Source of the DNA: Culex pipiens pallens | Taxonomy: Eukaryota > Arthropoda > Insecta > Diptera > Culicidae | Assembly (NCBI RefSeq): GCF_016801865.2 | Contig: NC_068938.1 | Coordinates: forward strand, 15,410,746 to 15,474,745 | Direction of reading: 5' to 3' | DNA length: 64,000 nt | In this document: positions 1-11,028 of the stretch, one piece after another | Position numbering within the stretch: position 1 is the first letter of the stretch | How the letters are laid out: every line of letters starts with the position of its first letter | Notes under the pieces: model-generated | What the model saw: the letters and a program-made list of their open reading frames with translations, nothing else | What the model was told of the DNA's origin: nothing | Database searches by the model: none | Made by a program: the position numbers and the translations under genes

Positions 1-1058
1 TGCATCCTTCAATTCCTTATGAATGTCGTCACACTTGTGAGTCATTCTAATCGTTAAGTTTTCAAGTTTCCATTTTTTTCATGCTTCGGCTGTAAGTTCA
101 CCGTAGTAGCCCCCGGATCATCCCGTTGATCCAACCGAAATCCGTTCGATGGCTACTGCGATGTGCGCGCGACATTGAAGCGTCGAGATACCTGCGGAGC
201 GATTGGAGTTCGGTCCCAGCCTGCCATGACCAGTGGCCCCCAGTCCGTGAACCAGCAGCAGTAGTTTGATGATGATAGGAGGTTAATGACTTTGGCACAG
301 GCCTTTTTTTGTGTTGCACACCGCGGTTGTGGATCATCTCAGGGCTACTCTCGTTACTCGACCGATCAGCAGTTTAGCAGAAGCCCCAGCTTGGTGCTCC
401 TCTAACAAGGCATTAACACCATGCGTGGCCTGGTTAATTTCGAGACTCCCGCCATTTTTTTTTACTTTTCTCATTTTATTGCCAGTTTAGAGTTTAGAGC
501 GGTTTCGCTTGGGGTTTCTTGTGTATTGGTTAGTTTTACTATCCGTGCTCAGTGAGAGATTTTCGCTCCTCTACATTAAGAGTGTATTGTTCTAGACCGA
601 AAAGATGTTTTTGCTTGTTTTCGATTTGTACTACACGAATTTTTTTTCTCTTTACCCCAGCGGTTCAAGTCCCGCTGGTTTCGCGCGCGATCTTTTGTTG
701 AAAGTTTGATTCGTTCAGGCCTTCTTTTCAGGCGTCGCTTAGTTACTTTTAATTTCGTTCCATCAACTGCCCTTTTCCCCTCCACCACCGGACTCACAAT
801 TGTTTCGTGATTGCTAGCTTTCGAGGTGAATTGTGCACTTTTTGGTTAGAAAAAAAAATCGTTTAACTGGTTGTTGTTTTTTAAACTGCAGAAAAGTTCA
901 TTTTGAGCAGCCTCAAGAAGACGCCGCCAAGAAGTTCGATTATAGCTTGTGGAAATCTCATTTCCGAAATACAACTCTTTTCTCCCGTCCCTTCTTCTCT
1001 TCGCCATTCTCAGCCTACTCTGGGACACAGTAAGAAAATCTCTTCCACTTTCAAACGA
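1..1058. other. Unique-looking non-coding DNA
   Basis: No gene, RNA or transposon end could be supported here. Composition is mixed, with short T runs and GC-richer patches. Open frames of 60-79 codons occur on both strands but have no recognisable domain, no codon pattern and no initiation context. It could be intergenic or intronic. Confidence 0.5.
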
Positions 1059-1150
1059 CGCTTGTAGCCTCGCCTGTTAGCGCACTTCCCTTTTGCCTTG
1101 TCATCCGAAGGTCAGGGTTCAAATACCGCTCGCGTAACTTCGTTTTTTTT
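1059..1150 (+). pseudogene. Degenerate tRNA-like sequence with T-run terminator
   Basis: An A-box-like stretch (GTAGCCTCGCCTGTTAGCGC, 1064-1083) is followed about 30 bases later by a B-box-like GGTTCAAATACC (near 1107-1118). A run of eight T at 1143-1150 could terminate RNA polymerase III. The T stem pairs poorly and the anticodon loop has eight rather than seven bases, so a functional tRNA is unlikely. A decayed tRNA or SINE head fits better. Low confidence. Confidence 0.25.
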
Positions 1151-1258
1151 AACTGTGCCCAATTCTTTGGACATTCTTGGGCTCCAAAGTCGCCGCCAAC
1201 TACTCTTCTTTCTTTCAAGGCTTGATGTGTGTGTGTGTGTCCGCATGACTCCTCTAAT

Positions 1259-1461
1259 GTAGAGAACCTGGAGCTTATTAGAGAACGGACATCTCAAACC
1301 AAAAGTACTAATCGAAGCACGAGAACTGTCAAACGTAGGTACCAATCGAGCAAAAGACAAAGGATTTTGATCGATTGGTACCTCCGTTTGACAGTACTCG
1401 TGCTTCGATTGGTACTTTTTGTTTGAGATGTCCGTTCTCTAATAAGCTCCAGGTTCTCTAC
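1259..1461. mobile_element. Foldback (MITE-like) inverted repeat, 203 bp
   Basis: The two arms, 1259-1349 and 1371-1461, are reverse complements over 91 bases with about four mismatches, separated by a 21-base loop. The outer ends read GTAGAGAACCTGG and CCAGGTTCTCTAC. The hexamer TCTAAT occurs directly outside both ends (1253-1258 and 1462-1467), as expected for a target duplication. There is no coding capacity. This is a non-autonomous foldback element. If transcribed, the RNA would form a long hairpin that Dicer could process, but that is inference. Confidence 0.7.
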
Positions 1462-1467
1462 TCTAAT

Positions 1468-2318
1468 GGGGTTAACACGTGAGAGAGGAGAAGGTTCGTC
1501 GTTTTTACGATGTGGTTTCGCTGCTGCCGTCGGTGCTCTCATCCCCGGGAACGGGACCCCAAAGTGATGAGCTGCGCGCAGGGTAACGTTGATGTGAAAC
1601 CATGATGGCCCAGCGCGAGGACAGAAGTCCAGCGCGCGGCGATGAGCCATTAAAGTGATCACGAGCAACGAAATTGCCATAAAACCTATACCCGGGCTCG
1701 CGAGGGAAGGCCGTGTGTTCATAAACCCTCCTTTCGTCGTGGTTCGACCACTTTACCGGGTGGAGTTGGGTTTGAATTAGGCGATTTTCTGAAATTTCTG
1801 GGAATAGTGCGTAATTTCAGTCGATTTGGGAACAGGTTTTCAATTTCGCTTTTTGATATTTTTTTTGGTTCACTTTAGGCCTTCTAGTAAAAGTCAGCCT
1901 AAATCATTTTATATTTTTTATATTTTTATATTCAAATGCAGAGCATTATTTTCAAATATAAAAATAGATCGGAAAGTTTTACGAATGATTGATTTGTAAT
2001 AATTGAAAATTAACTCGAGGGTAAAATGCTCTCGACCATATTCACTATACTCTCAACCGGTGAGATCAGTGCTAAGCTGTTTTTGATGTCAGATTCATTA
2101 GGTTCCACTTTTCAGAAATTTTCATGAATTTCAGAAGTCATAGAGTTTGAACTGATACAGAATTTCAATTAATCTAGCTAATTAAATCCACTCGTTGTCC
2201 ATAATTTCCGATTATCGTGTAATTTCATACCTCACGGTGTGTTTTACTTATTAAGAAGTAACTTTCACCAACCATAAAATAATTGACCAGCTCCATCCAA
2301 GAAGGCGGAATAGTACAC
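1468..2318. other. Non-coding DNA, GC-richer then AT-rich
   Basis: About 1480-1740 is GC-richer. After 1780 the DNA becomes AT-rich with T runs. The overlapping open frames here (the longest, 1294-1722 on the minus strand, runs through the foldback element) are not credible genes. I see nothing else. Confidence 0.45.
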
Positions 2319-2320
2319 CC

Positions 2321-2342
2321 TCGCACACACACACACACACAC
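2321..2342. repeat. (AC)n microsatellite
   Basis: A simple run of about ten CA dinucleotides, in a locally GC-rich stretch that continues to about 2400. Confidence 0.9.
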
Positions 2343-2496
2343 GTGGTTTTCCGTGGCGCCTGCTGCGATGAGGGAGGTGGGGGTGGGTGGCGCGCAGGTG
2401 GCCATCATACAATTAGGAACCGTTAGCCAATGATTCAGGTTATCGCCCAGTTTCTTCCCGGAGAACCCAACTTTTGCGCGCGCGCTCGGGATCTGC

Positions 2497-2566
2497 TCTC
2501 TCTCTGTCTATTGTAATTCAATTATTGCTCATTATACTGTGAGTGATGAGAGAGAGAGAGAGCGTG
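2497..2566. promoter_or_regulatory. Paired CT and GA tracts flanking ATTA-type sites
   Basis: A CT tract (about 2497-2508) and a GA tract (about 2549-2564) lie on either side of an AT-rich core with TAATTCAATTATTG and CTCATTATA. In insects GA/CT tracts bind GAGA factor, and ATTA cores bind homeodomain proteins. GAGA clusters occur in enhancers, promoters and Polycomb response elements. The tracts are also inverted repeats of one another. Only the sequence is observed; a regulatory role is inferred. Confidence 0.3.
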
Positions 2567-3251
2567 GGGTGTGGGCAGCTGACCCGTACACATGGCCATT
2601 TCTTGCCGAAATTAGAAGAGGTGGTTTTTCCTTCTCGAGTCTGAACACAAAAAAGAAGAATCGGCGAAGGGATTTATTTGCCTTAATAATAGACAGCGGA
2701 TAATTTCGGTGCTAATTTGGCAGCCTCGCTCGACCTAATTTTACTCGGAAATGCGGGGCGATTGTCATTGCGACGAGAAAAAAAGTCAGCTTTTCCTCAG
2801 AAAAAGCGCACCCTAATGAAAACTTGCAACTTCCACGAAACACAATTGCAGGGACGTCACGAAAGAACTTTCTCATTAGCGCTGCAAACTCCGCCGCCAT
2901 CATCATCATCTTCAGGAAGAAGGAGCGACGACGACGAGCGAATCAATCCCAGGAATAAGACGAATCATCACGATCACGAGGAGCGAACGTCTACGGAGCA
3001 AAAAACATGTAATTTTAATACCACTCCTGTCTCGCTCGCTCACTCTTTTGTTCTCTTTTGTTTGAAGTTATTATCTGATCCGCAAGTTGTGATTTTTACG
3101 AGTATTTTCGTATATTTTTGCTCTATATTTATGTACATATTTTGAGAAAAATACATTTTTTGAATGCAGATATAAATGTCATAACAAAAGTGAGTACTCA
3201 CTAAATCATGGATGGAAAATCTTCATCAGCAGAGGTTCACTTAACATTCAG
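2567..3251. other. Non-coding DNA with CAT-triplet tract
   Basis: GC-richer sequence to about 3000 includes a short CAT triplet tract near 2899-2911. It becomes AT-rich afterwards. A 142-codon open frame (2717-3145, plus strand) has a low-complexity, Ser/Arg-rich translation with no domain, so I do not call it a gene. Confidence 0.4.
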
Positions 3252-3430
3252 TGTTGCGATTTTGAGCGCTCATCCGCTCATGAGCGAGCATTTTTCGCTC
3301 ATTCGTGAGGAGGAGCGCGACGCGAGCTTGCTCACGTTTGCTCGTGCTCGTGTTTGCTCATTTATTTTATGAGCGAAAATGCTCATTGCTCGCGCTCGCG
3401 CTCATTTTTGCTCACTGAGCAAAATGAGCG
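3252..3430. repeat. GCTCA/TGAGC-rich cluster, possible transposon end
   Basis: The pentamer GCTCA and its complement TGAGC recur more than a dozen times in both orientations within about 180 bases. The cluster begins at CAGTGTTGCGATTTTGAGCG. Dense short repeats next to a CAGTGTTG-type end resemble the subterminal transposase-binding repeats of hAT elements. A matching right end was not found. A single TGAGCGTGCTCA at about 4093 and loose GCTCAT repeats near 4256-4268 may be remnants. Confidence 0.35.
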
Positions 3431-3614
3431 GTATTTTTTACCTGTAACTGGTAAACGATAATAACTTTTTTTTTCAGCAGAGCTTCGAGGTTGTTTTTTT
3501 TTAAATGGAGGCTTGAATAGGCTAATCTTAAAAATATTGGATGAAGTTATTTGTCATATTTTTTGTTTTGAAACTTGTTTTGGAGTCAGAGTTAAGTTGT
3601 TACATTAAGATCTG

Positions 3615-3820
3615 TACACAGTTAAAATACCATAGAAATATTACATCTGGGAAGGGGTACGTCTTTTATGTTAGAAAAATGCGTAATTTTACTTCTGAAA
3701 ATGTCTAATTTGTAATGCAACTTTTTCAGTCTAAATCGAGTTGAAATTATAACATTCAAGAGGTAATATTCAACCTTACAAAATTACACCTTCCAAATGT
3801 ACACTTTTTTTTACTGTGTA
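3615..3820 (+). mobile_element. MITE copy 1, TA-flanked with CACAGT termini
   Basis: The left end TACACAGTTAAAA (3615-3627) is complementary to the right end TTTTTTACTGTGTA (3807-3820), with a TA dinucleotide at each side. The internal sequence from ATTACATCTGGGAAGGGGTA (3640-3659) to AAATTACACCTTCCAAAT matches 56185-56376 in the same order and orientation with many substitutions. It has no open frame. It is consistent with a Tc1/mariner-type non-autonomous element. Confidence 0.55.
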
Positions 3821-4393
3821 GAAATAATTCGATTAATAAAAAAAAGTTGATAATAGAGTGACACGTGAAAGTTTACTATTTAATCAAGCTGAAAAGTATC
3901 TTTTAAGGAACACAAATATTTTTTGTTGGTAAAACGTTTAGTCATGTTTGAATTCCTGGGCACCTCATCTTGTTTAGTCAATTATTTGTAAATAATTTTG
4001 CATGATAAATGTCAAATCTGTGTCTTAGATAATTTTCACATCAATTTTGTTATTTATATGCTGGAGTCAATCCAAAAAAATAAATGAGAAATGAGCGTGC
4101 TCACAAGTAAAACATGTTTTAATACAAAAAAATCGATTACCATCCTATTTACAGCTTATTTAAGACCTACACCGAAAAGAAAAATATATATCAAAATCTG
4201 CAACAGTGGATTTGCTGCAGAAAATGTTACATTTTCTAACAGTTTTTGCAGCAAGCTCATAGCTCATTTTTGCCCGCGTGTGAACATTTCAGCGATCTGC
4301 AGTTCTCACCAACACATATAATGCTGGCGCGTCCCCAAGCAACACTCCAGAGAGAAGATTATGTTGGTGCTCTGTCCCACACAATTCATCAAG
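3821..4393. other. AT-rich non-coding DNA
   Basis: Apart from a few TGAGC/GCTCA motifs (see the cluster at 3252) nothing can be identified. A 76-codon frame at 4091-4321 has no recognisable domain. Confidence 0.4.
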
Positions 4394-4474
4394 CGTCCAT
4401 GGCGCGGTGGTAGCGTGCCGGATCAATAACCAAGATGTTGATGGTTCAATCCTAGTTCAGTGTACATTTTTTTC
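4394..4474 (+). pseudogene. Degenerate tRNA-like sequence (SINE head or pseudogene)
   Basis: An A box, TGGCGCGGTGGTAGCG (4400-4415), matches the consensus TGGCNNAGTGG closely. It is followed about 28 bases later by a B-box-like GGTTCAATCC (4443-4452), and then a T run (4467-4473). Spacing fits a tRNA, but acceptor and T stems do not pair well. A SINE head or old tRNA pseudogene is likely. Confidence 0.35.
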
Positions 4475-4832
4475 TCCAATACAATCAATCAGCCGTCGGT
4501 AATGTCGATAATTGTCGGTAACGGGCAAAAATGTCATACCCCTATATCGCAAAAAATGCATGAGGACAGATTTCATGCAGATTCTGATATACTTTCATGC
4601 CGCCATGCATCACAATCATGCGACTGCCAGTTGGGTGTAACAATTCCGTTCCTTGACAGTTTGCTCTAAATTAAAAAGTAAAATAAGCTAAAAAGAGTGT
4701 CTGGGATTGTTAGCAAATTAAGACACCTTAATTGCTGGTCAGCCATTTTTCATTTATCGGGAATTTGATCAAAACTAGTTTTCTAAATTATCAAACTCTG
4801 AAAAAAATATAGACTGACAACATTAAAGTTTC

Positions 4833-5050
4833 ATTGTTAATTTGATTTTGGTTAACCGCGGTAAATTTTCTTGAAATATTTCGAATTAACAAAAATCCAC
4901 CAAAGCATTTACCATTACCACATTGATCACACAAAAAACTGTGGTAGAAAAGTATTCCCCGCAATCCACCGCGATCAATTTTTGACAGTTCGACGCCAAC
5001 GAATGATTTCAAGAAAATTTACTGCGGTTAACCAAAATTAAATTACCAAT
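4833..5050. mobile_element. Short MITE with 45-bp terminal inverted repeats
   Basis: The termini 4833-4877 and 5006-5050 are reverse complements over 45 bases with three mismatches. They share the core GGTTAACCGCGGTAAATTTT (GGTTAACCGCAGTAAATTTT in the other arm). TA lies at equivalent points near both ends (4838-4839 and 5044-5045), suggesting TA target choice and a 204-bp element. The interior has no coding capacity. Confidence 0.65.
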
Positions 5051-5468
5051 GCAACTTTGATGAGTTCATGTCCCTTTTTCGCCATGAAATTATCTTTAAA
5101 AGTGGCAATCCAATTGGCCTGTGCCAGATTCATCAACAATACTAAAAATCTACCTGATCAATGTTTGTAAACAAAGGGGAAAAATCAAAACTATCTTTTG
5201 AGAATTCAGGAGCGACTTTCGGTGAGATTTAGTTTTTGTTAGCTTATAACTGTTTGTAAAATCTTAAAATTCAAAATTTTGTTCAGCAGGCATAGAAAAT
5301 GTGAAATTTGAAGGAAAATAGAATACTCAATAATATTTTATAAGAGATTCGAATTGATTAGTATCATCGGATGTGTTGGTTCGTTTGACTTATCTTGAGA
5401 GGACATACACAAAAAGGATGCTACTAATTATCAGAGTTTTATTACGGCAAAAGTTAGCTGTCATTTAT

Positions 5469-5912
5469 GCTGCGTTCGTTTAACCAACCTTGTAATTTCT
5501 TGCTGACAGGATTTTTTTGGTTAAATGATTGTTTTGATATTTGAGGTGGTAGTAAATTGTCGGGAACTTTGGTTTAAAGCAAGTCCGGATAACACTTTGT
5601 AAGGTTGCCTAGTTTTCACAACAAAGTTTCGGGTAATGTAAAATTCAACTTTATGCTGCGTTCGTTTGACAAACCTTGGTAGGATCTTCCCAGGAAAGGT
5701 TGTTCTAGCTGTCAAAAAACTGGCATACTTTTGGTCTTGTTGTTATGGTCAAAGTTTTTGTTGTATTCGTTTGCATAACCTATATTAGTTTGTTAAGGAG
5801 GAATTCTATTACCGGAGACTTAGTTTGAAAACAAGTCAAGGCTCACCTTTTCAAACAAAGTAGCCGTTAATGTTATTCCAACTTTATGCGGCATTCGTTT
5901 GACCAACCTTCA
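5469..5912 (+). repeat. Degenerate direct repeat, about 190-235 bp spacing
   Basis: The motif GCTGCGTTCGTTTGACMAACCTT occurs, with changes, at 5469, 5655 and 5888, and a weaker form (GTTGTATTCGTTTGCATAACC) near 5760. A second shared phrase (AAGCAAGTCCGGATAACAC near 5577; AAACAAGTCAAGGCTCACC near 5830) precedes the last two. This is an old tandem duplication or a decayed repetitive element. The M in the motif means A or C. Confidence 0.5.
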
Positions 5913-7123
5913 CAAATTGGGAGGTTTTGACTACTTCTGTCAAAGTGTTCTTTTGGTCAAAGGTTTGCAGGTTTGCCTTGCACTTCTAGGTGAACTATCC
6001 TCCACCGTGAGAGACTCCCTCTCCGCACAACTACATGGCATTTCTCGGGTGACTGGTTCGTCTCGCTCTCTATTGTTCCGGACGGATTCGTGTTGAGAAA
6101 AATATTTTGAAATCTGACCATCTGGCTTGGTAATTATTTGCCGTGTGCATAATTCTATGCTTCATTTTTATGTGCTCGGTTCGCGGTTATGCTGCTTCTG
6201 CTGCCAGTTTTTTTTTTCGCCTTTCTCTCAAACCTTTTTGCCTTGCACGAACCTCCCCGAAAATAATGACCGACTCTTCGGCGCGGCCGAAGAAGAGGGT
6301 CGAACGATAATGCCAGTGATTGTTTTGCCCGAACTACCAGAATTCGGACCCATCCGTCAATGAAATCCGTCGGAGACGGGGAGTGGGAAGAGTGAGAGGG
6401 GAGAGAAGATTCATTTCACGATCAATTCGATACCTTTGGATTAGCTCGAATTAATCCAATTATCTGCGCGAGTTCGGTTAATGGTGGGCAACGGTTTGTG
6501 TTTGCTCTGTTTTTTTTTTCTCACACGCATGTACACGGAAGTTGGTGGCGCGGTAGTCGCTCTCCGCTCTACGGTACACGCTCGGGCAGGCCATTGAAGT
6601 TGACCGACAGGGAGAACAAACCGGAAAGGTCAACGCTTTCTATGACCTGGCGGCGGCTGCGCCGTAGCTATCGGTCATAAAAATCGTCAATTACGTCCGA
6701 TTTCACAGCAAGCCATGACAGATATATTTCGCGCAAGCACAGGATCAATCCGACCGGTCAAAGCCGGCTTGGATGAATTACGACGTGCGCATCAATCACT
6801 AGACATCCATTAGCCGATCGGCAGAAGCTATCGCTAGTTAAATCGCGCATATCGCGTCGTTCTGGTACAACCCGCGACCCCGGTAAATCTGGTAGTAAAG
6901 TTTCCGATGGAACCTCCCCGCTTTCAACAGGGGGTTGTCGGGTTGGCTGATTAAGCGGTGAGCACGGAGGTCAAGCTGTATTAAATCAAGCCTTTGAGAT
7001 CAACGTGAACAACCTGGGTTTATGCGTCGAGGTCGCGAGGGCGAAACGCCCTCGATTTTCGAGGCGATCCTGCGTGTTGAGAGCCAACTTGGGGGTGATT
7101 CGATCTAGCATGCTTGTTGTTAG
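5913..7123. other. GC-richer unique non-coding DNA
   Basis: No repeat or gene could be supported. Open frames of 60-78 codons on the plus strand lack domains and overlap in different frames. Sequence complexity is higher than in the AT-rich flanks, so regulatory or untranslated exon content is possible. Confidence 0.4.
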
Positions 7124-7205
7124 TGGTGAGCGCAGCTCAGTCGGTAAGGTCGTTGATTGTCAATACAGACTTCACGAGTTCAAGTCTCGCTGGCCAATTT
7201 TTTTT
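7124..7205 (+). pseudogene. tRNA-like sequence with pol III terminator
   Basis: A tRNA-sized segment (about 73 bases, 7124-7196) has an A-box-like CAGCTCAGTCGG (7133-7144) and a T arm CGAG-TTCAAGT-CTCG (7075-shifted: 7175-7189) whose four closing pairs are intact. A run of T (7198-7205) ends it. D and acceptor stems are poorly paired, so it is probably a tRNA pseudogene or SINE fragment rather than an active tRNA. Confidence 0.35.
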
Positions 7206-7803
7206 CTGCGTTCAAGAAACGATCCAGTTTGATCCGTTACCCAGGTCAATGATTGGTTTTCCTCCCGTTCAAGACGAATCGCGGACATGTGCATAAAACA
7301 GGCTTCCGCATCATCACTATCATCAGTTCGCGGGGTTCGTCTCCTCACGATGGAAAGAGTTCTGCTGCAGGTTCTGGCTGGCGCGCCTACGGGTAGGTCA
7401 AAGCAAAGTATGGGTATGTAGAATATTGTTATTGCACCCAGCTCGCTCCGCGTGTCCTCCTTTAATCAACCACAAACTCCCATTTTTCCGAGAAGCGGTC
7501 GCGGACTGCGTTCTCATCACGAGGCAAGGCAACTTGAGCATATATTCACCGCAGCAGTGTGCGCTAAAAGCCACATAATATGGCAAATATTTATTACATG
7601 ATTTTCATCGACGACGGGCCCAACGATCAACGATCGATCGCCATCGATCGGCAGCGGACGGAACCCGCTGATGATTGTAATGAACCAGCATCCAGCGAGA
7701 AAGAAAGAAGAAGGGGGTTGCGATTTCTTATGCGTTGCCGATAGATGGAGAAATGGGTACTTTTGCGAGTGCGTTTTATGGTAAAGACGTATCATAACCT
7801 AGG
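7206..7803. other. Unique non-coding DNA
   Basis: Mixed composition with palindromic CGATCGATCG-type stretches around 7630-7655. No gene or mobile element is supported. Confidence 0.4.
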
Positions 7804-8190
7804 TCGGGGGTTCCAAAGTGCAAAATTTGGTTTTGATGAGGAAACGTGAAGAAATTCATTACAAATAACACTTTAAGCAATTAAATCAAATTTAAAATTA
7901 AGTTTTAAAAGTTTTTTCTTGTTTTTGACGCATTCCAAGCTGCGATGCTGCGAGAGGGACTAATATAATCGCGTTTGAAAATCATACCTGTCGCCGTGCC
8001 TCCCAAGCCGCACACAATAATAACGCCTAATAATAATAACGCCTCAATATAGACAAACAAACTGTCAAAAAAGTACTGTTTTTTTTAGAGAAATCAACGA
8101 ATCCGCCGGCGTGCCTTCCAAGCTGCAACGCCAAGCATGTGACTTTTTCGTTTTGTCTTAGGTATCTCTCAAATCATTTGGGAACCCCTG
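7804..8190. mobile_element. Decayed hAT-like MITE
   Basis: The left end GGGGGTTCCAAAG (7806-7818) and the right end TTTGGGAACCCCTG (8177-8190) are imperfect complements. They resemble the CAGGGGTTCCCAAA termini seen in many hAT elements. Short flanks ACCTAG (7797-7802) and CACTAG (8191-8196) may be an eroded target duplication. Inside, CCAAGCTGC/CCAAGCCGC and TAATAATAACGCC occur more than once. There is no transposase frame. Confidence 0.4.
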
Positions 8191-9111
8191 CACTAGTAGG
8201 CCGTAACGCATCGTGCCTAACCATCGCCTACTTCTGCATTACGGCGCTGCAGTCCCCTATACCTTATCGAGGAAGGAAATTAAAAAATAAATTTTCAATA
8301 AAAATGGTTTCCTGCGATCGAAACCTCCATTCCAGGCGGGGCTAGGAGCTGAACTTGGAGGTCAAACTCTGGGCGCAACGAACAGTTATTTCCCAGCGCG
8401 CACTTTTTCCCCCCTCCCAAACCAGTCGTTAACAAACTATAATCGATCGATCATTATTTCGGACTCCCGTTAATGGGGGCGCCCAATTTGTCACACTTTG
8501 AAAATAACGCGTCGTTCAATTAGTGGGCTGCTCCCCCTTACCACTCGACAGTAGGAAAGAGTAAAAAAAAAACAAGTGCTCACTCTCCAATTGGTTTCAT
8601 CTAATTTTAACCGGTAGCAGAGAAAATAAAAAATTACCGACTTTGACGCACAATGGGGCGCGAAAGGAAAATATTTATCCATTTTCTAGGAAAATGCATC
8701 CATTAAAGAATCAAAGGGTTCCCCCAACCCCCCTCCCTACACCTATTTCGGTGGAACCCGAGCCCGTTCGTCGGGGTCGAATTGACGTCAGCAAAGGTGT
8801 GAAGAAGCCATTTTCGGCAAATTAACGGACTTTTCCCCCGTTCCCAATTCCGTCTGAAAAAAGAGACGACGAAAAAATGTGTCAAAGATATCGCGCCACG
8901 GCCACTTGAGGGCCCGGTCTCTCTCTCTCTAATTTTGTCAACCGAAATTTAGAAAATTATGGGCCCGGGAGTTGCTGCTGCGTGAGATTGTCACAGCAAC
9001 CGAAGGTAATTCATCATCCATCCATCAGGGGAGGCCTTGGCGATTGGGGTGGTGACATTTATGGGAGAAACGGCGGTGGAAAAAAGCTTTATTTGGGAGT
9101 TGGTACAGTCA
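8191..9111. other. Unique non-coding DNA, partly GC-rich
   Basis: A CT tract (near 8921-8931) and CCCCC-rich stretches occur. Open frames of 60-97 codons overlap on both strands and carry no domain. Confidence 0.4.
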
Positions 9112-9260
9112 CAGAGTAACACAGAGCGAGCAGTCCGAAGAAATGTCATTTTATTTTTTGGCTCCATAAGGTTTGCTGGTAGCAGGCGTGCGATGTACCT
9201 GCGATGTACCACAAAGTGGAACCAAAAATCAAATGGCAGTAGTGACTCTGTCTTACTCTG
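9112..9260. mobile_element. 149-bp MITE with 11-bp target duplication
   Basis: The ends CAGAGTAACACAGAG (9112-9126) and CTCTGTCTTACTCTG (9246-9260) are complementary at 14 of 15 positions, with looser pairing further in. The 11-mer TGGTACAGTCA lies directly outside both ends (9101-9111 and 9261-9271). A 9-11 bp duplication is typical of Mutator-like elements. The duplicated target contains the first bases of the CAGTCATCCC terminus at 9266, so this MITE appears to have inserted into that older element. Confidence 0.6.
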
Positions 9261-11028
9261 TGGTACAGTCATCCCTCATATTCGGAACAGTTTACAGATC
9301 GGCCAATGTTCAAAAAATCATAGCAAATGAATAATTGAAACTAATGATTCGCTTTTAGCTTCATTTGAAAGCTTTCTTTGTGATCTTTCGAATGCTGTAT
9401 CGAAAAACTGCAAATGTTTACTTTTATATCAAGTTTTTGAAGAAAAAAAAAAATCGGATGTAAACAAACTTTGGTTCTCTCCATAAGTACATATTTTTTT
9501 TACAAAATAATGACTTCACGCACTGAAACCAACGAAACTCAAGCTTAGTTATGTTTTATGAATGGTCTGATAACTTTTTGCCTTTCTTACTAAAGAAAGG
9601 TATAGGTTTTACTTTAAGCCAGGACGTCATTTTCATCTTCGTAAATATGTCGATTCAGCATGAATTTTAAACGGAAAAATCGTCAAAAAATCACACTGCA
9701 TCGATTTTCGACGCTCTATCGATTCACCTTGACAGTACTCGTCTATCTCGAATCCTCGAATTTTGAGAAAATAAATTCCGTGGAGGTCGAGTGATGTTCG
9801 TATGTGGTAAAATTTTGCAAAATTTTGTGTCGCGCCGTTCTCAGCTTCCATAAATCCGATTTCGATTCTTCTGAATGCAGATGAAAGCTAGTGTGCTGAA
9901 CCTGGGCGAGTTGCCGCGCAAATTTCGAAATATCCATCTGTTTTCGGATGCGGCCAGACTTTTCAACAAAATACACAGTTTTCAAATGAAAATATGGTCA
10001 ATTTTTTTCATTTTCATATTTTTTATTTATCTCAAACATTGCATTTTTTGAGTTCTACAACCTCCCAAATTTTCATCCAGATCCATAATCTGGTTCTGGA
10101 GTTAGAGCCGTTTGATTAACCTACCAAAAGAAAAAAAATTCCTAAAAAAAGGTAAAAGCCCACCTGGTGACCTTCGCCAACATTTTTCATTTCTGATTTT
10201 ATTTAAAATTTCTTGCTACATTCATAGTACAGACCATGAGTGAGCATCTGAAACAAATTCGACATCGATCGGCAATCCCGATCAATTTTTAGAACGATTT
10301 ACTTTTTGCCTTTCTTACTAAAGAAAGGTATAGGTTTTACTTTAAGCCAGGACGTAATTTTCATCTTCGTAAATATGTCGATTCAGCATGAATTTTAATC
10401 GGAAAAATCGTCAAAAAATCACACTGCATCGATTTTCGACGCTCTATCGATTCACCTTGACAGAACTCGTCTATCTCGAATCCTCGAATTTTGAGAAAAT
10501 AAATTCCGTGGAGGTCGAGTGATGTTCGTATGTGGTAAAATTTTGCAAAATTTTGTGTCGCGCCGTTCTCAGCTCCCATAAATCCGATTTCGATTCTTCT
10601 GAATGCAGATGAAAGCTAGTGTGCTGAACCTGGGCGAGTTGCCGCGCAAATTTCGAAATATCCATCTGTTTTCGGATGCGGCCAGACTTTTCAACAAAAT
10701 ACACAGTTTTCAAATGAAAATATGGTCAATTTTTTTCATTTTCATATTTTTTATTTATCTCAAACATTGCATTTTTCGAGTTCTACAACCTCCCAAATTT
10801 TCATCCAGATCCATAATCTGGTTCTGGAGTTAGAGCCGTTTGATTAACCTACCAAAAGAAAAAAAATCCCTAAAAAAAGGTAAAAGCCCACCTGGTGACC
10901 TTCGCCAACATTTTTCATTTCTGATTTTATTTAAAATTTCTTGCTACATTCATAGTACAGACCATGAGTGAGCATCTGAAACAAATTCGACATCGATCGG
11001 CAATCCCGATCAATTTTTAGAACGATTT

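Noticed and set aside
655..685. B-box-like GGTTCAAGTCC
   Set aside because: No A box upstream at tRNA spacing; a T run lies where the gene body would be.
1294..1722. 142-codon minus-strand frame
   Set aside because: It runs through one arm of the foldback element and has no domain.
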